From an uncultured Oscillibacter sp. (GTDB lineage: Bacteria > Bacillota > Clostridia > Oscillospirales > Oscillospiraceae), in the NCBI GenBank assembly GCA_900542115.1, contig UQMC01000023.1:1-20873 (forward strand): a DNA stretch of 20,873 bases, given 5' to 3'. The notes beneath the pieces are model-generated. The model did not search any database. It was not told the origin of the DNA and worked only from the letters and a program-made list of their open reading frames with translations. Below are positions 14,598 through 20,873 of this stretch, piece by piece (the stretch's first letter is position 1; the number at the start of each line of letters is the position of its first letter). The position numbers and the translations under genes are program-made.

Positions 14598-14900
14598 GCG
14601 GGCTATGGAGCTTGTGAGGATGATGCAGAACCCTACCAGATCTCCCTGATTCAAGTGCGCTCCGCACACAGGTAAAGGTAACGGATGCACAGAGTTGCAC
14701 GCACCGCAAGGGAAGGAGATGTTTGCAAAAACCGAGGCTCGAACTCGCTTCCCGGTATCCCACGAATTGCCGTTGACAATTTGTGGAATACCGGGAGGCA
14801 AGTCCGAGGCCCCACATTTTCCGTGAGTATTCTTTTTCCTGTGAAAGCCGACGCCTTGTTCCTTCCGCCGTTCACCCTCTCCCCGCCGAAATCGCCGCGC
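14531..14900. repeat. Inverted pair of a 49-bp motif
   Basis: The plus strand at 14531-14579 and the minus strand at 14900-14852 align without gaps over 49 bases, with 41 identities. Shared blocks include GCGATTTC, GGGGAGAGGG and CAAGGCG. The pair encloses 272 bases. Open frames running through here on both strands lack ribosome sites and are best read as chance products of palindromic GC-rich DNA. A dispersed repeat family is the likely identity. Confidence 0.7.
14736..14810. repeat. Long imperfect palindrome, 34-base arms
   Basis: Bases 14736-14769 and 14777-14810 form an inverted repeat around CCGTTGA, with cores TCCCGGTAT/ATACCGGGA and AATTG/CAATT exact and several isolated mismatches, some of them G-U. 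It sits between the two inverted copies of the 49-base motif, so the whole block could fold as one structure. It is not followed by a T run on either strand. Confidence 0.75.
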
Positions 14901-14998
14901 AGCAACGGCATTTGCATTGCATTCTTGCGCTCCGCGATGGAATGTGGTAATGCGAATATGCTGAGGTTCGACGAATACGGACGCATGGAGGTAGCAGC

Positions 14999-15208
14999 AT
15001 GATTGTGGCAGTGTTATTAGTTTCATGCGCTTTGGCCCTATTTTTGACGTATAGAGGTGGCAATATGATTGTGGCTGCGGTGATTTGTACACTTTTGGGT
15101 GGTGTTCTCGGCGCTTATTTAAAGCCTGTTTCCTTCGCTATTTCCATTCCCATTGCAATCATGGGCGGCTTTATTCTGAAAGCAGTCAGGGATAGCAAAC
15201 GTTCCTGA
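14999..15208 (+). CDS. Small membrane protein of unknown function (69 residues)
   Basis: A 69-residue, highly hydrophobic protein: likely helices at about 2-18 (IVAVLLVSCALALFLTY), 23-41 and 46-63, with a basic tail ending RDSKRS. GGAGG at 14987-14991, seven bases before the ATG, is a very good ribosome site, which is why I call it real despite its size. I recognise no family; the pattern suits a small inner-membrane protein. It lies alone, preceded by the palindromic block and followed by a strong terminator at 15272-15309. The mRNA start is not visible, so part of the palindromic DNA may be its leader. Confidence 0.7.
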   Translation: MIVAVLLVSCALALFLTYRGGNMIVAAVICTLLGGVLGAYLKPVSFAISIPIAIMGGFILKAVRDSKRS

Positions 15209-15271
15209 CGGATCGCGGCATTGAGTGTCGGGCAAAACAGCGTAAATTCGGAAAATGGTTTCTATGTTTAG

Positions 15272-15309
15272 CAAAAGGGCATGACGCTTGTCATGCCCTT
15301 TTGTTTTTT
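15272..15309. terminator. Terminator between the small membrane protein and yfbR
   Basis: CAAAAGGGCATGAC pairs perfectly with GTCATGCCCTTTTG around GCTT and is followed by six T on the plus strand. It separates the plus-strand small gene from the convergent yfbR. Confidence 0.93.
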
Positions 15310-15350
15310 CTGTATTTCCGCACGGCGGCTCTTCGCCGCAGCCTCCACAG

Positions 15351-15923
15351 CTACTTCAGTTGGTCCAGCGTCAGGGAAAAGCTATGGAGGAACGTTTCCA
15401 TGAAATACGCCACCTCCGGCAGTCCGTAGCCCTCCAGCGCGGCGCGGGTCTGTGTGGCTGCGTCCCGGAACTCGTTGTTCCCAGCCTTCAGCTCCTCTAC
15501 GCACTTGATATAGGCGGAGAGCTTGTCCGCCGCCTTTACCAGCGCCTCCGTTTCGGCGTCCGGGCGCAAAACCTGCTTATATACCGGCTGCATATCCGGC
15601 GGCAAAAGGCGGAGCAGCTTATCCTCCGCCACCTTCTCCACCTCCTTATACGCCTTGCGGATGGCGGGATTATCGTACTTGATGGGAGTCGGCATATCGC
15701 CGGTGAGGATTTCGCTGGCATCGTGATACAGCGCCGCCACCGCTACGGCGCCGGCATCCACCTGGCCGCCGAAGCGCTCATTGCGGATGACCGCCAGCGC
15801 ATGGGCCAGCACCGCCACCTGATGACTGTGCTCCTGCACGTTCTCTGGCGCGGTGTTCCGCATCAGCGCCCAGCGCTGAATGAACCGCATCCGGGAAATA
15901 TAGGCAAAAAAATGACTGTTCAT
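15351..15923 (-). CDS. yfbR: 5'-deoxynucleotidase, YfbR-like HD protein
   Basis: A 190-residue cytosolic HD-domain phosphohydrolase that removes phosphate from deoxyribonucleoside 5'-monophosphates, helping to balance dNTP pools. It follows E. coli YfbR almost end to end: SHFFAYISRMRFIQRWALMR at the N-terminus, metal ligands H32 (EHS), H67 and D68 (YHDASE) and D133 (AADKLSAYIKC), then EELKAGNNEF. LTGDMPTPIKY is also characteristic. Its AGGAGG lies inside the end of mtaB and its ATG comes one base after the mtaB stop codon, so the two are surely cotranscribed and possibly translationally coupled. The pairing with a tRNA-modifying enzyme has no obvious functional logic. Confidence 0.92.
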   Translation of the reverse strand: MNSHFFAYISRMRFIQRWALMRNTAPENVQEHSHQVAVLAHALAVIRNERFGGQVDAGAVAVAALYHDASEILTGDMPTPIKYDNPAIRKAYKEVEKVAEDKLLRLLPPDMQPVYKQVLRPDAETEALVKAADKLSAYIKCVEELKAGNNEFRDAATQTRAALEGYGLPEVAYFMETFLHSFSLTLDQLK

Positions 15924-15924
15924 C

Positions 15925-17214
15925 TCAATCCTCCTGAATGCGCCCCAGCAGGGACTCTCCTTCTACGGCGGTGATGACAACGTTCCGCACCTCGTTGTGC
16001 AGTTCTGTTCCCTCGGCCAGCACCTCCATGTAGTTGGGCGCGTGGCCGGCAAATTTTCCGTTTTTCGGCTGCTCAAACAGCACAGGGTATGTCTGCCCTA
16101 CGCAGCCGTTCAGGTATGCCCGGTGCATCTCCTCCGCCACTGCGGCGGCCCGGTGGGCCCGCTCCTCCTTCACGGCCTTGGTGATCTGCGTCATGCCCGC
16201 CGCCGGGGTGCCGGGACGGACGGAATAGGGGAAAATATGCATCTGTGCAAAGCCGCATCGGCGGATGAAGTCCAAGGAGGCCGCGAACTCCTCCTCCGTT
16301 TCCTCAGGGAAGCCTACGATCATATCCGTGGTAACGGCAGGGCGGTCAAACCAGTGGTTCAGCAGTGTTACGGATTCCAGATACCGGGCGGTATCGTATT
16401 TGCGGTTCATGCGCTTGAGGGTGGCGTCGCACCCGCTCTGCATGGACAGGTGGAACTGCGGACACAGCTCCGGCAGCGCGGCGGCGCGGCGGCAGAAGTC
16501 CTCCGTCACCGTCCGGGGCTCCAGACTCCCCAGCCGCAGCCGGACGCCGGGAGCGGCGGCGGACAGTGCCTCCAACAGATCAATGAGGGTCAGGCCGTTT
16601 TTCAAATCGTGTCCCCATGAGGAAATCTCAATGCCGGTGAGCACGATCTCCCGATAGCCCTCCGCTGCCAACTGCCGCGTCTGCTCCACCGCCCGCTCCA
16701 GGGGCAGGGAGCGCACCGGCCCCCGGGCGTAGGGGATAATGCAGTACGAGCAGAAATTCACACAGCCATCCTCGATCTTCAGCATGGCCCGGGTGCGGCC
16801 CTCCATACCCCCGGCGGGCAGGACCTCAAACGTCCGGCGCTCAAAGGATTTGTCAATGGCCTCCAGCCGTTTCTTTCCGGCAGCGGCCTCCTCCAGCAGC
16901 GTGACAAAGCCCTCCCGGTCCCCGGTGCCGGCAATGAGGTCCACCTCCAGCTCCCGCACGGCCTCCGCATGAGTCTGGGGATAGCAGCCGCAGACCGCCA
17001 TCACCGCCGCCGGGTGCTGCCGCTTGGCGCGGTGAATCACCTGACGGGATTTCTGGTCGCTGACAGCGGTGACGGAACAGGTATTCACCACGTATGCGTC
17101 CGCGTCACTGGAAAAATCCACCACCTTATGTCCCCGGGCCCGGAGGGTCTGCTCCATGGCCTGCGTCTCATATTGGTTCACCTTGCAGCCAAGGGTGTAA
17201 ATGGCAACTTTCAT
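15925..17214 (-). CDS. mtaB: tRNA (t6A37) methylthiotransferase MtaB
   Basis: A 429-residue radical-SAM enzyme of the methylthiotransferase family, which adds a methylthio group to N6-threonylcarbamoyladenosine at tRNA position 37. The N-terminal UPF0004 domain supplies one 4Fe-4S cluster through C10 (LGCKVNQYE), C46 (NTCSVT) and C77 (GCYPQ). The radical-SAM cluster uses C151, C155 and C158 (CVNFCSYCIIPYARG). DMIVGFPEETEEEF and a short TRAM-like C-terminal region complete the family plan. LGCKVNQYET and the length separate MtaB from MiaB and RimO. It is first of a two-gene unit with yfbR and diverges from the cysteine desulfurase gene, which is of interest since both concern sulfur and Fe-S cluster supply. 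Promoter TTGACA lies at 17278-17273. Confidence 0.95.
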   Translation of the reverse strand: MKVAIYTLGCKVNQYETQAMEQTLRARGHKVVDFSSDADAYVVNTCSVTAVSDQKSRQVIHRAKRQHPAAVMAVCGCYPQTHAEAVRELEVDLIAGTGDREGFVTLLEEAAAGKKRLEAIDKSFERRTFEVLPAGGMEGRTRAMLKIEDGCVNFCSYCIIPYARGPVRSLPLERAVEQTRQLAAEGYREIVLTGIEISSWGHDLKNGLTLIDLLEALSAAAPGVRLRLGSLEPRTVTEDFCRRAAALPELCPQFHLSMQSGCDATLKRMNRKYDTARYLESVTLLNHWFDRPAVTTDMIVGFPEETEEEFAASLDFIRRCGFAQMHIFPYSVRPGTPAAGMTQITKAVKEERAHRAAAVAEEMHRAYLNGCVGQTYPVLFEQPKNGKFAGHAPNYMEVLAEGTELHNEVRNVVITAVEGESLLGRIQED

Positions 17215-17247
17215 AGTTTCTCCTTGCGTTTTGAAAACGTTTCTTTT

Positions 17248-17278
17248 ATAATAAGTAATTACGCTGTTGTATTGTCAA
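17248..17278 (-). promoter_or_regulatory. mtaB promoter in the divergent mtaB/cysteine desulfurase gap
   Basis: On the minus strand TTGACA (17278-17273) and TATTAT (17253-17248) are 19 bases apart; an 18-base alternative TTATTA overlaps. The 134-base gap must also hold the plus-strand promoter of the desulfurase, for which ATTATA near 17308-17316 is the best -10 candidate but with a poor -35. Confidence 0.55.
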
Positions 17279-17348
17279 AGTCTATGACTCTATATCATTT
17301 CTCTTTTATTATACGTTGCTTTTCCCGTTTGGGCAAGAGGAGGTTTTT

Positions 17349-18482
17349 ATGGTCTATCTGGATCACGCCGCCACCACGCCAGTTCCCCGGGCCGTGGCGG
17401 ACGTTATGTACGCTGTTCTCACCGAGCAATTCGGCAATCCCAGCGCCCAATACCCCATGGGCCTTGAAATGAAGCGCCGCGTGGAGGCGTGGCGGGCCAC
17501 GGTGGCACAGGCGGTGGGCTGTGAGCCGGGGCGGCTCTTTTTCACCTCCTGTGGAACGGAGGGGGACAACTGGGCCCTCCGCGCCGCCTGCTGGCACAAC
17601 CGCCGGGTGGGCCGCCACATCGTCACCACCGCCGTAGAGCACCATGCCGTGCTGAACTGCTGCCGCCAGTTAGAGCAGGAGGGCTGGGAGGTCACCCGCC
17701 TTCTGCCGGACGCAAATGGCGACATTTCCGCAGAGGCCGTGCTCTCGGCAGTGCGGCCGGACACGGCGCTGGTGTCCGTTATGATGGTAAACAACGAGCT
17801 TGGCAATATCTATCCCATTGCGGAGATCGCCCGGGGGCTGAAGGCGGTCAATGAAAAAACGCTGCTCCACACCGACGCGGTGCAGGGCTTTTTGAAGGTC
17901 CCCTTCTCCGCGAAAACGCTGGGGGCGGACTTTATCACCATCTCCGGCCACAAGGTCGGCGGCCCCAAGGGCATCGGCGCACTGTACATCGGTCCCCGGG
18001 TGCGGGAGCCCCGGCCGCTGCTTCCCGGCGGCGGACAGGAGATGGGTCTGCGCTCCGGCACAGAGCCCACCGCGCAAATCGCGGGCTTTGCCAAGGCCGT
18101 GGAGCTGCGGCAGGACAGTCTTGCGGACAAGCTCCGGCACATGGCGGACATCAAAGCCTATGCCATTGAACAGCTCACTGCCATCCCGGACCTTCGCCTC
18201 ATTGGGGACGGTAAGGCACCCCACGTGCTGTCCGTAGCGCTGGAGGGCTGGCCCAGCCAGAATATCGTCACGGACCTTGGCAGTCAGGGAATCTGCATTT
18301 CCGCCGGCTCCGCCTGCCATCAGGGCAAGGCCAGTCAGGTGGTAGCGGCGCTGAAGCTGCCAAAGCGGGTGGCCGCCGGCGTCATCCGGCTAAGCTTCGG
18401 CCCGGAGACCACCTTTGAGGAAATCGACGCCTGCGTTGAGGCGCTGCACCGCCATCACGATACCCGGATGCCGATGCTGTAA
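17349..18482 (+). CDS. Cysteine desulfurase (NifS/IscS family)
   Basis: A 377-residue PLP enzyme that converts cysteine to alanine and hands the persulfide sulfur to Fe-S cluster or thio-tRNA assembly. Key residues are present: LDHAATTP at the N-terminus, H98 stacking on PLP (EHHAV), D176 (HTDAVQ), K202 (SGHKVGGPKG) and the catalytic C323 (SAGSACHQGK). GGQEMGLRSGTEP is diagnostic. No iscU, iscR or mnmA lies beside it, so it is not the classical isc operon; a housekeeping or tRNA-thiolation donor role is possible. The ATG at 17349 follows GAGGAGG by five bases; the 11-codon extension upstream is unsupported. It starts a probable unit with the MATE gene 26 bases downstream and is divergent from mtaB. 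Confidence 0.93.
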   Translation: MVYLDHAATTPVPRAVADVMYAVLTEQFGNPSAQYPMGLEMKRRVEAWRATVAQAVGCEPGRLFFTSCGTEGDNWALRAACWHNRRVGRHIVTTAVEHHAVLNCCRQLEQEGWEVTRLLPDANGDISAEAVLSAVRPDTALVSVMMVNNELGNIYPIAEIARGLKAVNEKTLLHTDAVQGFLKVPFSAKTLGADFITISGHKVGGPKGIGALYIGPRVREPRPLLPGGGQEMGLRSGTEPTAQIAGFAKAVELRQDSLADKLRHMADIKAYAIEQLTAIPDLRLIGDGKAPHVLSVALEGWPSQNIVTDLGSQGICISAGSACHQGKASQVVAALKLPKRVAAGVIRLSFGPETTFEEIDACVEALHRHHDTRMPML

Positions 18483-18508
18483 TCTTTTCTGAGGAAACAA
18501 CACAAGCT

Positions 18509-19894
18509 ATGAATTTCAACTATCTTCACCGGGAGCCGGGCTTTTACAAGCGGGTCTTCGCGCTGGCAATGCCGGTAGTGCTGCAAAATCTTATCACCAC
18601 CTCCCTCGGCTTCATGGACACCTTTATGGTGGGCCTTGTGGGACAGGAGCAGATGTCCGCTGTCACCGTGTCCAACGTACCCATCTATATCATCCAGCTC
18701 ATTGTCTTCGGTCTGCAAAGCGGCTCCAGTGTTCTCATCAGCCAGTTCTGGGGACGGGGCGACCGGGAGGCCATCAACCGGGTCATGGGAATCGGCTTTT
18801 TTGTGGCTGGCGGCATCTCCACACTCTGCGCCCTGATCATGGGCTTCTTCCCCCGGCAGGTGCTCCTGCTCATCACGGACAATCTCCGCCTTGTGGAGCT
18901 GGGTACGCCCTATATCCGCATCGTGGGCTTTTCCTATATTCTCAACTCTCTGTCCTCCATCTATATCGGAATGCAGCGCAGCATTGAAAATCCCCGCTTT
19001 GGCATGACGGTGTTCGCCATTTCCACCGTATGCAACACGGTAGGCAACTACGTGCTCATTTTCGGCAAGCTGGGCCTTCCCGCGCTGGGAATCACCGGCG
19101 CCGCCGTGGCAACGTTTTTCTCCCGGGTGGTGGAATTTATCATTTCAGTCACCTACGCCCTTCACTGCAAGCGGATGCCGCTGATGCCCGCCTGCATTCT
19201 CCGTCCCGGAAAGGCCATTTTCCGCAGCTTCGTGAAGTTTTCCACGCCGGTGCTGCTCAATGAGACTCTGTGGGGCACCGGTACCTCTCTATACACCGTT
19301 ATCATGGGCCACATGGCGGGCAGCACAGACCTTATTTCCGCCTACACCGTGGCCGGCAACATCGACAAGATGGTGACGGTAGCCATTTTCGGTGTGGCGG
19401 CGGCCGCTGCCGTGATCGTCGGCAAGGAGGTGGGCATGGGCGGCAAAAACGCCTATGACATCGGCCGTGCGCTGATCTTCGTGGCGTTCTGCACCGGCCT
19501 TGGCGTGGCCGTTGTGGAGCAGCTCTTATTCTGGCTGGTGCTCCAGCCCCATGTGCTGCCCCTGTTCTCCATGTCCGCCGTGTCGGCCGCTTTGTGCGTG
19601 ACCATGATGATCTGCTACTCCCTTTCCGCGCCGCTCCACGCCTTTGCCACCACCGGCATTGTCGGCGTACTCCGGGGCGGCGGCGATGTGCGGGCGGCCA
19701 TGCTCATTGACCTGCTGCCCCTGTGGCTCTTTACGCTGCCCCTGCTGGTGCTGCTGGGATTGATTCTCCACGCGCCCATTGCCCTGTTCTGCTTTGTCAT
19801 GGCCATGGAGTCGGCGCTGAAGGTGCCCTTCGGTCTGCACCGCATCCACAGCGGCAAGTGGATTCATGATGTAACAAAGGAGCTGGAGCCATGA
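18509..19894 (+). CDS. MATE-family multidrug efflux transporter
   Basis: A 461-residue membrane antiporter with twelve hydrophobic segments, of the MATE family that exports cationic drugs and metabolites using sodium or proton gradients. The N-terminal half shows ALAMPVVLQNLITTSLGFMD and MVGLVGQEQMSAVTVSN, the typical first and second helix pattern; GxGxxxAxxxS-like ITGAAVATFFSR occurs near the middle. The ribosome site GAGG (18491-18494) is fourteen bases from the ATG, longer than ideal, but the start matches the family and no better one exists. It follows the cysteine desulfurase closely and its stop overlaps the start of the rRNA methyltransferase by ATGA. The substrate cannot be inferred. 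Confidence 0.92.
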   Translation: MNFNYLHREPGFYKRVFALAMPVVLQNLITTSLGFMDTFMVGLVGQEQMSAVTVSNVPIYIIQLIVFGLQSGSSVLISQFWGRGDREAINRVMGIGFFVAGGISTLCALIMGFFPRQVLLLITDNLRLVELGTPYIRIVGFSYILNSLSSIYIGMQRSIENPRFGMTVFAISTVCNTVGNYVLIFGKLGLPALGITGAAVATFFSRVVEFIISVTYALHCKRMPLMPACILRPGKAIFRSFVKFSTPVLLNETLWGTGTSLYTVIMGHMAGSTDLISAYTVAGNIDKMVTVAIFGVAAAAAVIVGKEVGMGGKNAYDIGRALIFVAFCTGLGVAVVEQLLFWLVLQPHVLPLFSMSAVSAALCVTMMICYSLSAPLHAFATTGIVGVLRGGGDVRAAMLIDLLPLWLFTLPLLVLLGLILHAPIALFCFVMAMESALKVPFGLHRIHSGKWIHDVTKELEP

Positions 19895-20715
19895 CCTCTC
19901 TTTTCTGCTGCCCCGTCTGCGGGGCGCCGCTGGAGCGGGAGGAGCGGGTGTACCGCTGCCCCGGCGGCCACAGCTATGATATCGCCAAGGAGGGCTACAC
20001 CTACCTGCTGCCGCCGAACCGCAAGCACTCCGCCGATCCCGGTGACGATAAGGCCATGGCGGCTGCCCGGCGGGATTTCCTATCCAAAGGGTATTACAGT
20101 CCACTGCTCAATACGATTTGTAATTGGATCAACACCCTTCCTGACGAAGGGCCGGTGATTTTGGACGCCGGCTGCGGCGAGGGCTACTACACCTCCGGCA
20201 TCCGGCAGGCGCTGGCTGTGGCCGGGAAACTACCCAAAATGGCGGGTATCGATATCTCCCGCTCCATTCTGCGTCTGGCGGCCAAGCGGGAAAAATACGT
20301 GGAACTGGCCGTGGCCTCCTGTTTCCATCTTCCCTTTGCCGATGAGGCGGCGGACATTTTGCTGGACTGCTTTTCCCCGCTGGCCATTGACGAATTCCGC
20401 CGGGTCTTAAAGCCTGGCGGGCATTTCCTCTATGTAGTGCCGGGTGCCAAACACCTGTGGGAACTGAAGCAGGTGCTTTATGACCGTCCGTATCCCAACG
20501 AGGAAAAAGAAACGCCCTATGAGGGCTTTTCCTATGAGGCGATTATTCCAGTGGACTTCACGCTGCACCTAACCTCCCCGGCGGATATCCGCGCCCTGTT
20601 CCAAATGACGCCCTACTGCTGGAAAACCCCCAGGGCGGGCGTGGAGCGGATGGAGCAGTTGGAGACACTGAACTGTCAGGCGTCCTTCCACATCCATGTC
20701 TTTCAAAAGCTGTAA
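19891..20715 (+). CDS. rlmA: 23S rRNA (guanine-N1)-methyltransferase, RlmA/TlrB type
   Basis: A 274-residue SAM-dependent RNA methyltransferase. A zinc-binding N-terminus (C7, C10, C23, H27: CPVC then CPGGHSYDIAKEGYTYLL) is the hallmark of RlmA/RrmA. The marker RKHSADPGDDKAMxxARRDFLxKGYY follows, then SAM motif I ILDAGCGEGYY (90-100) and VLKPGGHFLYVVP. Members methylate N1 of G745 or G748 in 23S rRNA helix 35; the G748 type (TlrB) lowers sensitivity to tylosin-like macrolides. Which base is used cannot be read here. The ATG overlaps the MATE stop (ATGA), so translation is coupled and the two may share a drug-response purpose, though rlmA is also plain housekeeping. Confidence 0.9.
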   Translation: MTSLFCCPVCGAPLEREERVYRCPGGHSYDIAKEGYTYLLPPNRKHSADPGDDKAMAAARRDFLSKGYYSPLLNTICNWINTLPDEGPVILDAGCGEGYYTSGIRQALAVAGKLPKMAGIDISRSILRLAAKREKYVELAVASCFHLPFADEAADILLDCFSPLAIDEFRRVLKPGGHFLYVVPGAKHLWELKQVLYDRPYPNEEKETPYEGFSYEAIIPVDFTLHLTSPADIRALFQMTPYCWKTPRAGVERMEQLETLNCQASFHIHVFQKL

Positions 20716-20826
20716 TGCAAAATCGCTTGTCAAATAATTTTGTTGAAATCCAGTATATTTTCGGCAGCGGCGCTCCCCTGCCGCCCTGTCCCATACGGAT
20801 TCATTGAAATTTACTTTCAGTCAAAA

Positions 20827-20869
20827 CCTCCGGCTAAGCCGGAGGCTTGAGTAAGCCCTATAAGGGCTT
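20827..20869. repeat. Tandem hairpins at the window end
   Basis: CCTCCGGC/GCCGGAGG around TAA (20827-20845) is followed eight bases later by AAGCCC/GGGCTT around TATAA (20853-20869). No T run follows the first. Paired hairpins of this kind suit a REP-like repeat or the terminal hairpin of an IS200/IS605-type element cut by the window edge. Bases 20716-20826 contain no gene. If not mobile, the pair may simply end the rlmA transcript. Confidence 0.5.
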
Positions 20870-20873
20870 TATG

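Noticed and set aside
14493..15092. 199-codon minus-strand frame (and overlapping shorter frames) in the palindromic block
   Set aside because: It crosses both inverted copies of the 49-bp motif and the long palindrome, lacks a ribosome site and overlaps the start of the 69-residue gene. Better explained by repeats.

Overview
The window looks like one end of a draft contig from a moderately GC-rich anaerobic Bacillota of the gut Oscillospirales type (Oscillibacter, Flavonifractor or Dysosmobacter relatives). This rests on the GroEL sequence, strong AGGAGG ribosome sites with several TTG/GTG starts, the SLH-anchored surface protein, and the family styles of the PLP enzymes, MtaB and YfbR. Genus is inferred. 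Bases 1-42 are not biological: they match the Illumina TruSeq P5/read-1 adapter.

Region 1 (43-1961) holds groL, with no groES visible, three inverted repeats in its upstream region, a long inverted repeat just after the gene and a strong terminator. Region 2 (about 1975-6350) looks like a decaying accessory island. Two GTTAG-N6-CTAAC operators precede a SAM methyltransferase. An IrtA/YbtP-like ABC exporter-fold gene follows, killed by one nonsense codon and one 1-base frameshift. Then come the first codons only of a second ABC gene, fused head-on to an N-terminal UvrA-like fragment on the other strand, a MerR-type promoter, a short MerR-like start, and an intact TetR-family regulator. Region 3 (6367-9003) is a secreted 878-residue protein: signal peptide, GGGV-rich beta-helix, two InlB-type repeats, and three SLH domains.

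Region 4 (9226-14420) is a probable sulfur/branched-chain amino acid unit. A Cys/Met-metabolism PLP lyase and a LysR regulator lie on the minus strand. Divergent to them are a BrnQ permease and a second, different Cys/Met PLP enzyme on the plus strand. The likely logic is uptake of an amino acid such as methionine or a branched-chain amino acid, gamma- or beta-elimination, and control by LysR. Region 5 (14421-14998) has no convincing gene but is full of palindromes, including a 49-base motif present in two inverted copies. It ends at a well-initiated 69-residue membrane protein.

Region 6 (15351-20715) is housekeeping. yfbR and mtaB form a minus-strand pair, diverging from a plus-strand unit of cysteine desulfurase, MATE exporter and RlmA-type 23S rRNA methyltransferase, the last two overlapping by ATGA. 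The window ends in two tandem hairpins that may be a repeat or insertion-sequence end. No tRNA, rRNA, CRISPR array or complete transposase was seen.
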